From Chionoecetes opilio (taxonomy: Eukaryota; Arthropoda; Malacostraca; Decapoda; Majidae): DNA of 64,000 bases. The DNA lies in the NCBI GenBank assembly GCA_016584305.1, contig JACEEZ010015176.1, positions 78,501 to 142,500 of the forward strand. Direction: 5' to 3'. The position numbers were made by a program, and so were the translations under genes. Each line of letters begins with the position of its first letter. The stretch's first letter is position 1. Positions 1 through 10,545 of this stretch are shown here, piece after piece. The notes below the pieces were generated by a model, which did no database searches, had not been told where the DNA came from, and worked only from the letters and a program-made list of their open reading frames with translations.

Positions 1-1920
1 AAGTGGAGAGGAGTCCACGACGAAATCTTCCCGGTGGAGACTCGGACCGACTTTTTTGGGAAACGGGACTCTTTTTTGGAGCCGTGTCCTTCCGTCAAAA
101 TTCCCTCGTCGTAAAGGGCCCGTAACCATGGCGTTTTTGGGCTGCAGGCATGTCGGATCGAAGAAGGACAGCCCAACCCGTTTTTCTGACACGTACCCCA
201 GATGGGTTTACAGTTGACAGCGCGACGTCTCCGATCTCGGGTCGATTCTTTTTTAGGGCCGGGGCCTTGTGAGTTCGAGGTCGAGCGGGGGCTTGAACGA
301 GAAAGAAGCCTCAACCAGGCCTTTTCGTAGACCCGGACGACGAAAGGAAAAACCGCTGGAGCCCCGCTCCCCTTTTTTGTCAAAGGGGAACTGGGCCCCC
401 GGAACATCCCCAAACTTTAAGGGAAAAAGAGGACTTTGCACCACGGCTGGTGCATTGTCCCGGAGAAAAGGGAAACGAATTCCACGGGAGGGGCACCACC
501 CAGGAAAATGATGAAAGTTTTACCCAAATTCCCCCGGAGTCATCGCGAAGGTCCTCACGCTTTGAAAGGGCTTGGAAAAGCCATGAAGAGCCCATCCTTG
601 ACGTCCTCTAGAACAGTCGCCCCCTTCCTCCCATGATTCCCGTGCCGAAGTCCTCTCGGTCGAGCTCTCCCAGAGGTTGGAAGCGTTGAAGAGCAGAGCG
701 GGGGGATAGGAACACCCAAGAACACGGACGAACACGCATTTTACCACAGCTCCAGGATAGGGGAGACAGGGGAAAGCAGCAGGGTTTTCCCCCTTTTCTG
801 TTTTGTGGGAAAAAGGCCCGTTTTTTGCGGGGGCCCGGGTTTGGGGCCGTGGTTGAAGGACACCGACTACCTGATCCCGGGCTTTTCCCAAGTCTCCCGG
901 GCCAGGACCACCGCGCCGCCATGCTCTCTCCCGGCCACTGCCCCAAATTGGCGACGGCGAGCAGTTGGGCGCCTCCCAAACCCCAAAGATGATCGGGGAC
1001 GGTCCACATGTTCTTTCGGGTCAGGTCCATCACGAGGGTTGCCATCCCCGTGGACCACCCGCGGAGTTTTCCTGACCGAAAATCCTTTTGGGTCTTTGAG
1101 GCCAGGCCGCACGATGTTTCAAGCGTTGGGCGGAGGTGAGCGGTTGATGTGAGCTTTCGATTCTGCCTAGGCAAGTGCGGCTTCAGCGAGTAGTCCGGAA
1201 CGATCGGTCAGTTGGTTCACCAGCGTGGCCGCCAGTGCTGAGAGACCAGTTTTCGTGGCCCGTTTCGCCCGTTCGCAGGACCCCCCTCCAACTGCCCCCC
1301 GTATTATCTGAGACAACAGTGAAGGTTGGAGCTGGACGACGGCGAGGACTCGGCGCGCCCCAGATGAGGAAGGGCAGCCTCTTTTTGTTTTCGGGGGGAG
1401 AAAGCAGCCCTTTTTCCCAAACGAAGAGAGCCCGTCTCCGACAGAAAGGACGGAAACGACGCCGCCCCATCCTTTTCCCACGTCGGTCCGTGGGGGGAGG
1501 GGGAACTCTTTGTCTCTGGTGGTTCCCTGGTCAGCGCATTCCCGGTGCCAGCAAGAGGTTTTCGAGAAGTACCCCAAAATCCTTTTTTTCGAGATTTGAG
1601 TCCGATCCCATACGACCTTTTTGAGGAGCCGTATCCCCATGGAGCTTCTCAATCTTGGGGACAATGTTGTCTTTCGGATCATTTTGGGGACCGGCCAACC
1701 CAAAAACGAGCACCATGGGGGGGACGGCCAGGTGACACGCGGGGAGAGTCATCTTTTTTTAGCTGTAGACGGTGGAGAAGACCCGAGAACTCTCTTTTGG
1801 GAAGGGGGTTTGGAGCCCCTTACCTCCCTTTGGGGGGCCACAAGAAAATCTTTTCTCCAGTCGCCCTATCAAATGAAAAAGAAAGGAGAATTTTTCAGAA
1901 ATTAAATTTTTGACAAGTAG
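1..1920. other. GC-rich, homopolymer-rich block without recognisable gene
   Basis: Both strands contain several overlapping open frames of 60-190 codons, but none shows a domain I recognise and none dominates. The block is full of runs of 4-8 identical bases (T, G and C runs), unlike the rest of the window. It could be decayed repeat or uncorrected long-read sequence. I see no supportable gene. Confidence 0.4.
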
Positions 1921-1987
1921 AAAACGAATTCGGGAAAGGGAAAAAAATTTTGAAAATAGGAGGAGGAAAAGGAGTATGTTCCAAAAA

Positions 1988-2036
1988 CACCATGACCCGT
2001 CGAAGAGAAAAGAGGGAAAAAATTCGGGTCATGGTG
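1988..2036. repeat. Perfect 12-bp hairpin
   Basis: CACCATGACCCG at 1988-1999 is followed 25 nt later by its exact reverse complement CGGGTCATGGTG at 2025-2036. The loop is purine-rich. It may be a terminal inverted repeat remnant; nothing around it identifies an element. Confidence 0.5.
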
Positions 2037-3030
2037 CAACATTTCCTACGGGCCCAATTCCATAAAAAAATTTAGGGTGATTTCCACTTTAATGGTAACA
2101 AATTCCCCGGGTTTGGAACAAAAACAATTTTCCCAAATTTTTTTTTTAAGGACCCCCTAATATATAAAAATTTTAAATATAATTATATATATTATATAAA
2201 TATAAAAAATTATAAAAATTTTTTTAAAAAATTTTGAAAAAAAATTTTAATAATATATTGGTGCACTATATTATATTGGGGTATATTTTTTTTTTTGCAA
2301 AAGGGGGGGGGATGGCCGCATGGCCTCCATCCCGGTACGCATGATTGTTCTAATTTTATTGTAAGGTGTAAATTTAAGTGATTGAGGGTTTAAAAATCTT
2401 TTTTGGGGAAAATTATTGGCCGAAGAAAATATAAAAATCTGCAAAAAGTTATTTAAACTTATGAAGTGCAGGGGGCATGAAAATCTACTTAGTTTTTTTT
2501 TTCAGAGCAATTGTGACAAAGCCTTTTTGGGGTGGGGGAAGGCACCACAGGGGGCATGGACATGGGTATCTTTAATGAAAAGAAGAGGACACAGTGGGGG
2601 CGTACAGGCAGCCCCTGCACATTTGACAGATGGGGGGAATTTTTATTTTTCGATTGCTATGGGTGAACTAAAAAACCCTGGGTTTTATAAGTTCCATGGT
2701 TTAGGTAAAACCCGATAATTTTCGAGCATTCGGAATTTTTTCCTTAACCTAACCTAACCTAATTTTAGAGCTGATAGACTTTTAGGCTAAATTTTTCCTT
2801 TTTCTTTTTTGTTAACGTCGTTTTTTCCCATAATGTTTTTGAGGTTAGACGATCGATGAGACTATCCAATGTATCTCGGGTCAGCATGTAGATTTGCAAA
2901 AGCATCTAAATTTCATGACTGTCACATATAGTAAGTACATAGTTCATGAAGAGTGCGTGCAGAAGGATAAACAGCTAAATAAGAGCCATAAGAGTTTCCA
3001 TGTTATAAACTTACGTTATGCGGTTAAAAT
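2037..3030. other. AT-rich stretch, no gene seen
   Basis: Contains an AT-rich tract (2155-2300) and a short AACCT run near 2746-2762 resembling arthropod telomere-type repeats. An open frame at 2416-2718 starts with TTG and resembles nothing known to me, so it is not called. Confidence 0.5.
2811..2890 (-). mobile_element. Possible RTE-type LINE 3' end remnant
   Basis: The stretch with CATAATGTTTTTGAGGTTAG and the following bases is similar to 31095-31170, where the reverse strand reads as the C-terminal end of a non-LTR retrotransposon protein (WKRIIGRLTSAD-like). Here only the short 3' piece survives. Confidence 0.35.
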
Positions 3031-3039
3031 TGTAAATAA

Positions 3040-3133
3040 TATAATATATATATATAATATATAGGATATTTATGGTATATATAGATGACTACAGTTATAT
3101 ATGATCATATGCGCACACTATATATATATATAT

Positions 3134-3173
<40 letters not shown>

Positions 3174-3185
3174 TATATAATTATG
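3040..3185. repeat. (TA)n-rich microsatellite
   Basis: Long alternating TA stretches with small interruptions, interleaved with ATATATAGG variants. No coding content. Confidence 0.8.
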
Positions 3186-3654
3186 GATATTTAATATTTA
3201 TTCATTATGTATTGAATTTGGATTCTTTCTATGTTATTGTTCTGTCATTATTAGAAATTTACCACATTATATGGATTTTTTCCACTTTTTTTTTGTGTTT
3301 TGTTTTACAAAACAAGTACAGTGATATATTTATGAAAATATATTTATATACACAATTCATGGTTTCATTTACAGTATTAATACTTGTAAGCACGCCTGAT
3401 GGATGTAGTAGTGCACACATTGTTGAATGCATTGCCGACTGACCAGTGCCAGAGCTGCCTCACCACAGGGCAGACTGATATACGCAGCCGACGGATGATC
3501 GATTATGGCTGTTAATTGAGAGTCTAGTATAGTGATATTTGTATTTTTGTTGCACTGATAGGCCTATGGTCCCTAGCTCCAACTGTAAAGAGTTGAGAAC
3601 CATTCAATCCTGGCACAGGTTATTCAATCACAAACTGTGTTCATTTAAAAGGGG

Positions 3655-4180
3655 GCGCAGGTGTGTAGCGCGACGACTAGCTTGCCTGCCGGATAGCTAC
3701 CCCTGCCACGGATACGCTCACGCTGCAGTGACGTCTCACAGGAAACATTGTGGTACACGCTCCAGGACCAGAACATTATCATCAGATTCGCTTATTAACC
3801 AAATAAGTCGACAAAACTTAACACCAAAACCTATCTTAATACACAAACCAACCTAAATCAAATTAAACAAGCCTACACTTAACATTAAAATAGAGACCTA
3901 ATCAAACTTAAGGAATATAATATACCTTGCTATTATCTATATAAAAAATAAAGGTTTAAATTGGGTAGTAGACGTTTGCTTAGGTTTTCATTAGGTTGGT
4001 AAATTTTGGATAGGTTTGACGTTAGTTTTGTAGACATTTAGTAAAAATAAGCGAATCTGACGATAATGTATACTGTCCAGAGGCGTGATCACATGTTGTT
4101 CTTGTGTGATGCATCTGTCGTGCCGAATAAAACAGTGCGCAGTGTGGCAGGGTAACTAGTCCGGCGTGTACACCAGGCAT
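3655..4180. repeat. Large imperfect foldback (inverted repeat)
   Basis: The best-matched arms are 3773-3797 (ACATTATCATCAGATTCGC...) and its reverse complement at 4046-4069. The similarity continues outward in register: GTGGCAGGG...CCGGC near 4145 mirrors the reverse complement of 3685-3710. Arms are about 140 bp and the loop about 240 bp. This fits a non-autonomous DNA transposon or foldback element. No clear target duplication is visible. Confidence 0.55.
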
Positions 4181-4195
4181 GAGGATACGGGTAAA

Positions 4196-4480
4196 GCGAT
4201 TCAGGCTGCTATATGGCCCATACTGGTGGCATTAATTTCAAATGCTAAGTCGGCCTGCTTGTGGCACTATCAAATGCTACAGGCGGCATGTCTTGTGGCA
4301 CTAGTTGGATGAGTAAATTGGCCTGCTTGGGCACGATCAGTTTCTGTGTAGGCCCGCTTATGGCACTATTTGGATGCAAATCAGCTGCTGGTGCACGATG
4401 CAGTTGCATGTGATGCCCGATTATGGCACGATATAGATGCTATGTAGGCCGTGTGCGCCTCAGTAGTGGCATAGTTTGGT
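4196..4480. repeat. Degenerate tandem repeat, unit about 45-55 bp
   Basis: A motif close to GGCCTGCTTGTGGCACTAT followed by TTGGATG recurs about five times (for example near 4249, 4319, 4352 and 4405) with many substitutions and length changes. Confidence 0.45.
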
Positions 4481-4664
4481 TACGGTTTGCCGGAAACAGA
4501 TCTGACACAGAAAAGGAAACGTAAAGTTACAAACCGAAACAGGCCCGGGGGTGCAAACATGATACGCACAAGTGTCGTCCGCAGCCAGGCGATAACTCAT
4601 TACAGTTTGCAGATTCAATGCCAAATGCCGTTTGTGATTTCCCGGGCACTAATTTGATCCCCGG

Positions 4665-4850
4665 CCCGCATGAAATGTTTGCGGGGGAATCCCCCTTTTG
4701 TCCACCTGGGGGGGTTTTGGCGCGCTTTTGAACTTGATAATTTTACCCACCCCAGTTTAAATTCTTCATTGGTTTTTTTTCGTCTCTTTATTAAAAAAAT
4801 AGACCCTAATTTACACATTTTCTTTCACGATTCTCGTATACGGACCTCCT
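4665..4850. mobile_element. Eroded copy of the CAGGGAGGTCCCG pogo-type MITE
   Basis: The order of blocks (CCCCCTTTTGTCC, GAACTTGATAATTTTAC, CACCCCAGTTT, a block with TAATTTACACATTTT, then ATTCTCGTATACGG) matches 42395-42550 of the well-preserved copy at 41811-42575, with many single-base changes and indels. The flanks are lost, so the ends cannot be set. Confidence 0.6.
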
Positions 4851-6900
4851 GTACTGGCTCAGGGTTTCTACTACGGTGTGGGGAATTTGGCTGGCTTAAT
4901 GGTTTTCTGAGTAGCCTTATGATTATAAAGGGGGATAGATTGTGGAAGAGAATCTCTTCACGTTTCCCTTTTGCTGTGGTGTCACTGTCCCCCCCTTAAA
5001 CGGCCCACACTAAAAATACTATTGTATTGGAAATATGAGGCAAAAATTTGTGCGGATGGGGCTTGTAATTTTCCATTACTTTGAGCGGGCGTTCCGTGAA
5101 AAAAGGCAGAGAGGTAAAACTTTGCTAAAAAAGGGCAGGGATGCTCGAAAATCCCCTTCGTGGGCAACTTACGATGTAGGGACAATAACCTTACGAGGTT
5201 TGGCTGGGGGCCTACCCGGCCCGTCACCCGGGGGTACGGTTATCGTGGCCCTCTGGGGGGATTAGGGATTTTCTGGGGATATTTTTGGGGAAAATTCTGC
5301 TAACCAATCACAGAGCAGCCCCCTTTGACGCGGCCTTATCTACCCAAATCATCTGCTCTCAGCTGTCAGGGAGGCCGTAAAAAATTTAAAAAGAGACTTA
5401 AAATCCCGTGTTATGCAAAAATGGGCCTCTTTCGAGAATCGTCCCCGGACCTTTTTTAACCTAATAATCTACAACCTTAAAACCAACCTATCAAAAACCC
5501 TTTCCCTACCAAAACCCAACCAAAAACATTTTACCTAAACACTATGTTTTCCCGGGTGTTGAGCAAAGATAGGCTTTTTTTCCGAAAGGGCCGATTTTCT
5601 CACTATCGCCAGAATGTTCATAATACGTTTGCCCTTGCCTTTCAGGTAATATTCTCCCACTGATTACTACAGAGACGTACCCGGGGTATACCTTGGGTGC
5701 CTGATCATATTTGGGTCCGGTGCCCGAAATAGTTTTCTATAGACCCCTCGGGCCCCCGTAGTAGCCCTATCCGTGGCCCGGCGGTACTCTGTTTTTGTTT
5801 ACAAAACTCGCGTTCGCTCTTTTAGGGGGACAAGACACGGGGGGGGCTAACACCTCACTGGGGACACACCTGACACTTGTGTGGCAAAGGTATATAACTT
5901 TATAATATCCTTGCTTGTGTGTATTTCCCTGGTGTTACTAGTCGTCAGAAATTTGATCCCCCCCACCCCCCGCATCATTTTAGTGCCCAAAAAGGTATGT
6001 AACTTACGTTTTTATTCAAAGTCACCGATATATATATTTTAAAATATAGGTTTTTCCCTGAATTTAATTTTTTACAAGTACTATGGTATTGTATGTTAAA
6101 AATTAAAATATATGGGGTCAAAGAAGCATAAAAACATCACTTTTTAAAAAGGCAACTAAATGACTATAAAACACATAAAAATAAAGTTAGTGATACAAAT
6201 TTTAAAAGTATTGTTTGTTGCGTCTAGCCACTTCAAATTTCACTCCCTTTTTGGGAGTTAAGGGTGCTCCCCACCACCCCTTTGCCTCCGGTCCCGTAGC
6301 AAGTGAAAAAAAGGTTTTTAGCATCTCCCCTTTGAGGCGCTACGGGGTAAAGTCCCTTAGGGGGTACTTTCGGGGGCCCCTAACTCTTTCGAGCATCTCT
6401 CCCCAGGGCAAGATTCGTGGAAGGGTGTTGATCTACAAAAGTCAGCTCGGGCATTATCTATTGCCGATATCAGCGTGACAAGGCTGGAGTTAGGGGGGAA
6501 TGTTTCTTTGGCTGCTGGAAGGGGGGGGATGTGAAGAAGACGCTTTTAAAAATTCACGGCATTTGGGCATGGACACCCCACATCAGCAAGCTTACAAAAT
6601 CATCATAAGCAGGGATTGAAATTCAGAACTGGAACGTGCTGTCCAAAGGTAAACCGAGGAGTGTGAGGTTTTTATTTAAAAATTTTGGAAGGCTAAGCCA
6701 TTCCCATAGTTAGCATCCACTGATCTATATAACATTGGCTCGCGGGAGTGGCGTGGGCTAGAGCTGTGGCCGAGAAACTGAAGTCACCAGCCGCCATCTT
6801 GTCATAACCACAACAATACTGGGGCGCCCCGGCCAGGCAGTGGGCTGGGTGTTGGCTGCTGGCATGTGAATAGCCTATATTACCACCCCTACTAACTACG
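4851..6900. other. No supportable gene; decayed or error-rich sequence
   Basis: Several frames of 70-110 codons are open (for example 5035-5265 and 6215-6478), but they look like chance frames: no motifs and no start context. G and C homopolymers are frequent again. Confidence 0.4.
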
Positions 6901-6924
6901 TGCTCTGTGTGCGCGATCCATACT

Positions 6925-6970
6925 AACTACTACTACTATTACTACCATACTACTACTAGTACCACCCTAC
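6925..6970. repeat. (ACT)n-type microsatellite
   Basis: Short interrupted run of TACTACTAC and ACTACTATTACTACC trinucleotides. Confidence 0.7.
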
Positions 6971-7089
6971 AACTACGTGTTAACACCTACTATGAACTTC
7001 CAAACCTAGTTGCAGACGTCGATACCTGCCAAGGTCATTTATTTTACGGTGATACACAGACCAATACGGTGTGGTTGCGAGGGGCGTCG

Positions 7090-7440
7090 GTAAACGGGTC
7101 CAGTGACCGGTGTCTTGCGAGGCCGTACAGGTGTGTAGTGTGACAGGTGGTGTTGTTGCGTAGGCCCGTACAGGGTGTAGTGACAGGTTCTTACGAGCCC
7201 GTACAGGTGTGGTATGTACTAGGTGTCCCGTTTGCGAGGGGCCGTACATGGTGTATAGTGACAGGTGGGTGTTTGCGAGGCCATACAGGTGTGTAGTGAA
7301 CAGGTGTGTTGCGAGGAGGACCGTACAGGTGTGTAGTACAGGTGTCCTTGCGAGGCCGTACAGGTGTGTATGACAGGTGTGTGCCGTGAGGGGTGTCCGT
7401 TACAGGTGTGTAGTGACGTGTGGTGTATGTGGTAAGAGCG
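7090..7440. repeat. Minisatellite, unit about 35 bp
   Basis: About nine degenerate units built around GAGGCCGTACAGGTGTGTAG followed by TGACAGGTG repeat across the stretch. Units vary by single-base indels, so frames change from copy to copy and the open frames on the reverse strand are an artefact of the repeat. Confidence 0.75.
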
Positions 7441-7740
7441 AGAGGCTAAGAGTGTGGCATTTGTTAGCACCCGAGTGTGTGTGTGTCGACCTAATGAGCG
7501 AACGCTCAGTTCTCGTCCACGTGTAAACGGCGCAGCCCCGTACCGCCGCGGCCACGGTACGTCGGCTAGCACACAGTGGTCCTCTCTCTCTGAAGCTACT
7601 CTCGGGATTACAGGAGTTTAAATTAATCAAAACCCTTTGGCCTAATCAAAAACCTTTCTTAATTAGGTATATTGATGCTGTTCGAAAGTAGTTAAGGTTT
7701 CGTACACTGATTATGTGTGTATTTTCGTACATACCTGGGT

Positions 7741-7798
7741 GTCGTTTCGTACTCTAGTAGTCAAGTTCCAACTCTTGCAGCTGAGTGTACGAAACGAC
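7741..7798. repeat. Perfect 12-bp hairpin
   Basis: GTCGTTTCGTAC at 7741-7752 and its exact reverse complement GTACGAAACGAC at 7787-7798 enclose 34 nt. Further partial copies of TTTCGTAC or GTACGAAA occur at about 7697 and 7725. Possible small MITE end. Confidence 0.5.
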
Positions 7799-7984
7799 TA
7801 TGGTCTCACTTCATATAGACTACGAAACAACATTTTGTAATTATTGGTGACCTTGGTTTTTGCGGGGGTCCGTGTTTAAGAGGACATCAAACTACTTTTT
7901 CTTTGGCCTACAACTAGGTGCTTGTTGCAATGGAGATAGTTATTTTGCGCAACCCCCCCCCCCGCGTCGCGCCAAAAAAAACAA

Positions 7985-8345
7985 ATAATATTAATGAAAC
8001 CTAACCTTTACCTTATAAGGTTTTTAATAAACCTAACTAGCTACCTGTAAAGGTTTTAATGAAACCTAAACCCTGCTTTATAGGTTTTAATGTAAACCTA
8101 ACCTAACTTACAGGTATTTTAATTAACCCTAACCTAACCTTATAGGTTTGTAATGAAACCTATCCCTAACCTTAATAGGTTTTAATGAACTAACGCGTAG
8201 CTAGCCTTAAAGGTTTTAATGAAAACCTAACCTAGCTTTATAGGTTTTAAGGAAACCTAAACCTAACCTTAAAGGTTTTAATGAAACCTAACCTAACCTT
8301 ATATAGGTTTTTTGTTAATCAAACCTACCTAGCTTTAACCAAAGG
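7985..8345. repeat. AACCT-rich minisatellite, unit about 30-36 bp
   Basis: About nine units of TAGGTTTTAATGAAACCTAA with CCTAACCTTA linkers. Each unit carries both AACCT and its complement AGGTT, so every unit can fold on itself. The 5-mer is the arthropod telomere-type repeat, but the arrangement is dispersed and interstitial. Confidence 0.7.
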
Positions 8346-8594
8346 TATACTTTTTTTCCTTTTTTTTTTTCTTCCGCAAAATAAAGCTTCTCCATTTAGA
8401 ACTAAGCACCGCTGTTATTGTTGAGCTGGGTGAAAGCGCTAATGATCATTTGTGATCCCTAACCGCACTCAGGTCCTGCTTCCGTTCCCCATACTTGGTT
8501 ACCAAGTATAAAAATAACATACTTATTCTATATCTACTTATATAAAAAAAAGTGTCTCCCGTACTCCACCTTTTATTTTTTTTTAACTAGACTT

Positions 8595-8785
8595 GGAATG
8601 ACTGGATGGGTAGATGGATTAAGAGTGATGGGCTGGGTGGGGAGTGGGTGTGGGTGTGCGGTGTGTGTGTGGTTTGGGGTGGTGGGTGTGTGTTGGGTGT
8701 GTGGTGGGTGTGTGTGGGTGGGTGTGTGGTGTGGTTGTGGTTGGGTGTGTGGTTGTGGGTGACGTGTGTGTGTGTGGTGTACTCC
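8595..8785. repeat. GT-rich low-complexity tract
   Basis: Irregular GTGTGGGTG and GGTGTGT units on the + strand. Frames running through it in several phases are repeat artefacts. The last 20 bp are pure GT. Confidence 0.8.
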
Positions 8786-8819
8786 ACAGAGGTGGAAAGG
8801 AATTTGCCACTTCCAGGTC

Positions 8820-9054
8820 CTGGTCTGTTTGTACATGAATACTATAGCCGCACAGCTTGGCATGACGAGTCCGATCACACAATACCAGTGCCAGACAGAA
8901 GCACAGTTGGCATGACGAGGCGATAACACAGCCAGACAGCAACGCGAGCCGCAGAACACAAGGCTTTGTTTTGTGGTTACGTGGCAAGATGGCGGAACAA
9001 GCTTGGAACCATTGCTGAGCCAGGCTCCGTGCGAATCCATGTTATATAGATCAG
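8820..9054. other. Flank of the copia element with a short tandem duplication
   Basis: An approximately 45-bp motif containing TTGGCATGACGAG and GCCAGACAG occurs twice (about 8855-8905 and 8905-8945). The region between it and 9055 does not encode the integrase zinc finger expected upstream of the copia core, so the element seems truncated or rearranged here. Confidence 0.4.
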
Positions 9055-9767
9055 TGGTTAGCATGCCTATGGCATCTAAATTGAATGAGGTCATTGCTAT
9101 GGACCTAAAGGCCTGGGGCAATAAATATTTTCTGGTTGTTGTTGATTTGGCAACTAGATACTGTACGGCAACAGTAATTGGTGATAAACGTGCGTCCACC
9201 ATTATCAAGGCTGTGTTTCAGAGCTGGATTGTTACATTCGGTGCGCCTGGAAAGATCCTAACGGACAATGGCTGTGAGTTCAACAATGAAGATATGAGGT
9301 CATTTGGAGAGGCATTCAACATTAAGATTATGACAACCTCAGCGGAGAGTCCCTGGAGCAATGATGTGTGCGAACGTTTAAATGCAGTGATCGGTGATAT
9401 CGTAAGGAAAATTATGGCAGACAGCAAGTGTGACTTGGGTGTGGCTTTGGCCTGGGCAGTATCAGCGAGAAATGCCCTAACCAACTTTACGGGTTTTTCC
9501 CCTAATCAGCTAGTTTTTGGTCACAACCCTGGATTGCCTACTGTGTTTACGAATGACCCTCCAGCATTGGAATCTGCTTCGGCATCAGACATTGTGAGAA
9601 ACAATTTAAATGCTCTTCACTTGGCAAGACAAGAGTTTGTTAAGATTGAATCAGGTGAACGCTTGGCGAGGGCTTTGCGACACAACATACGTTCAAGCAA
9701 CCTTAATGATGTGCAGAATGGAGATGAGGTGTTCTACAAGAGAAACAACAGTAGTGAGTGGCACTCA
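9055..9767 (+). pseudogene. Ty1/copia-order integrase core (truncated)
   Basis: This is the DDE integrase of an LTR retrotransposon that inserts element cDNA into the chromosome. I see AMDLKAW (Asp codon 9102-9104), LTDNGCEF (Asp codon 9264-9266) and DVCERLN (Glu codon 9372-9374). The last two are separated by 35 residues, the classical D,D-35-E spacing. The piece ends at FYKRNN, where a duplicated segment interrupts it; the expected C-terminal continuation resumes after 10121. The N-terminal zinc finger is missing. RT and RNase H follow downstream, so the domain order INT-RT-RNase H is that of Ty1/copia. A metazoan copia lineage such as the GalEa type of crustaceans is plausible but not proven from this sequence alone. 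The copy is not functional. Confidence 0.85.
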
Positions 9768-10121
9768 AATTGGATAGCCACACATACCTGGCCAGACATA
9801 GCCTTTGATGTGTGCGAATTGAGTGTGGCATGTAGTCGGGCGATCGTGGCTGATCTTCTGCGGCTTAACAAGGTGATAGGAAGAGTGAAGACAGATATTG
9901 TGAAGTTATATATGCTAAAGATGGAGGAACTGGAAGATTGCTAGTTGGAGTGCTTTTCAGCAGTGGCGGGGCGCGGTACCAAATTTTTGGGGGGGTGTTA
10001 CGCGGTACTGCGGTACCTCAGCATGCCCAGTGCGTTACGGCGGTACTGTGGTATTTTTTCAGGGCCCCCTGGTGCGTTCCGCGGTACTGCGGTACTGCTG
10101 GTAGCGTTTATCTGGTTTCTA
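9768..10121 (+). repeat. 354-bp duplicated segment inserted in the copia integrase
   Basis: Nearly the same sequence as 11452-11807. It begins at AATTGGATAGCCAC inside the pol region just upstream of RNase H and runs through the first 155 bp or so of the hAT MITE, ending at ATCTGGTTTCTAAA. The left junction carries AAATT and so does the right one. The two copies differ by scattered substitutions and by which nonsense codon they carry (TAG at 9942-9944 here, TAA at 11592-11594 there). Confidence 0.85.
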
Positions 10122-10545
10122 AAATTGTAATTGTAATTGGCAAGGATGGAAAGCAGATTTTGGTGAGACATGGGGGTGTCTATGGGAGAGTTCACGAGTG
10201 TCGGTTGGTGCGTGCTCCAGGTAGGGACTCGACAGCTGGAGGAGATATTGACAATATTCAGACTGTGCAGAAAGAGGACAAGAAAACAGGACCATCATCG
10301 AAGGAGTATCCACCTGATGAGGAGTCGGAGAGTGGGGTGAGAGTGAGCCTGAAGTCGGTGATGATTCAAGCGAGTCAAGCGAACCAGGCCTTGAGTCAGC
10401 TCCAAATCAGCCTACAAGACTCACCTCTGGTCAACGAATACAGGGTGTACGAACTGAGAGCGGTGAATTGGTGTCTGGGCGTGTGGTGGGTAGAGCTGGT
10501 AAGGCCACCGGAAAATATAAGGACTGTTATAATTTTAGGTAGGAC
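10122..10545 (+). pseudogene. copia integrase C-terminus and INT-RT spacer
   Basis: After the duplicated segment the frame resumes with a basic, glycine-containing stretch (VIGKDGKQILVRHGG, then VYGRVHECRLVRAPG) that fits the C-terminal domain following an integrase core. A polar, acidic linker follows (EDKKTGPSSKEY...). The frame stays open to about 10576. It links the integrase to the RT at 10546 and shows that both belong to one polyprotein before the insertion. Confidence 0.65.

Noticed and set aside
608..1703. Long overlapping open frames on both strands in the first 1.9 kb
   Set aside because: GC-rich sequence has few stops; frames overlap on both strands and none has recognisable motifs.
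2416..2718. 100-codon open frame in the AT-rich start region
   Set aside because: It begins with TTG, shows no domain and lies in sequence of doubtful quality.
8573..9208. 211-codon reverse-strand frame with His/Thr/Pro repeats
   Set aside because: It translates a GT-rich simple repeat and overlaps the copia integrase.
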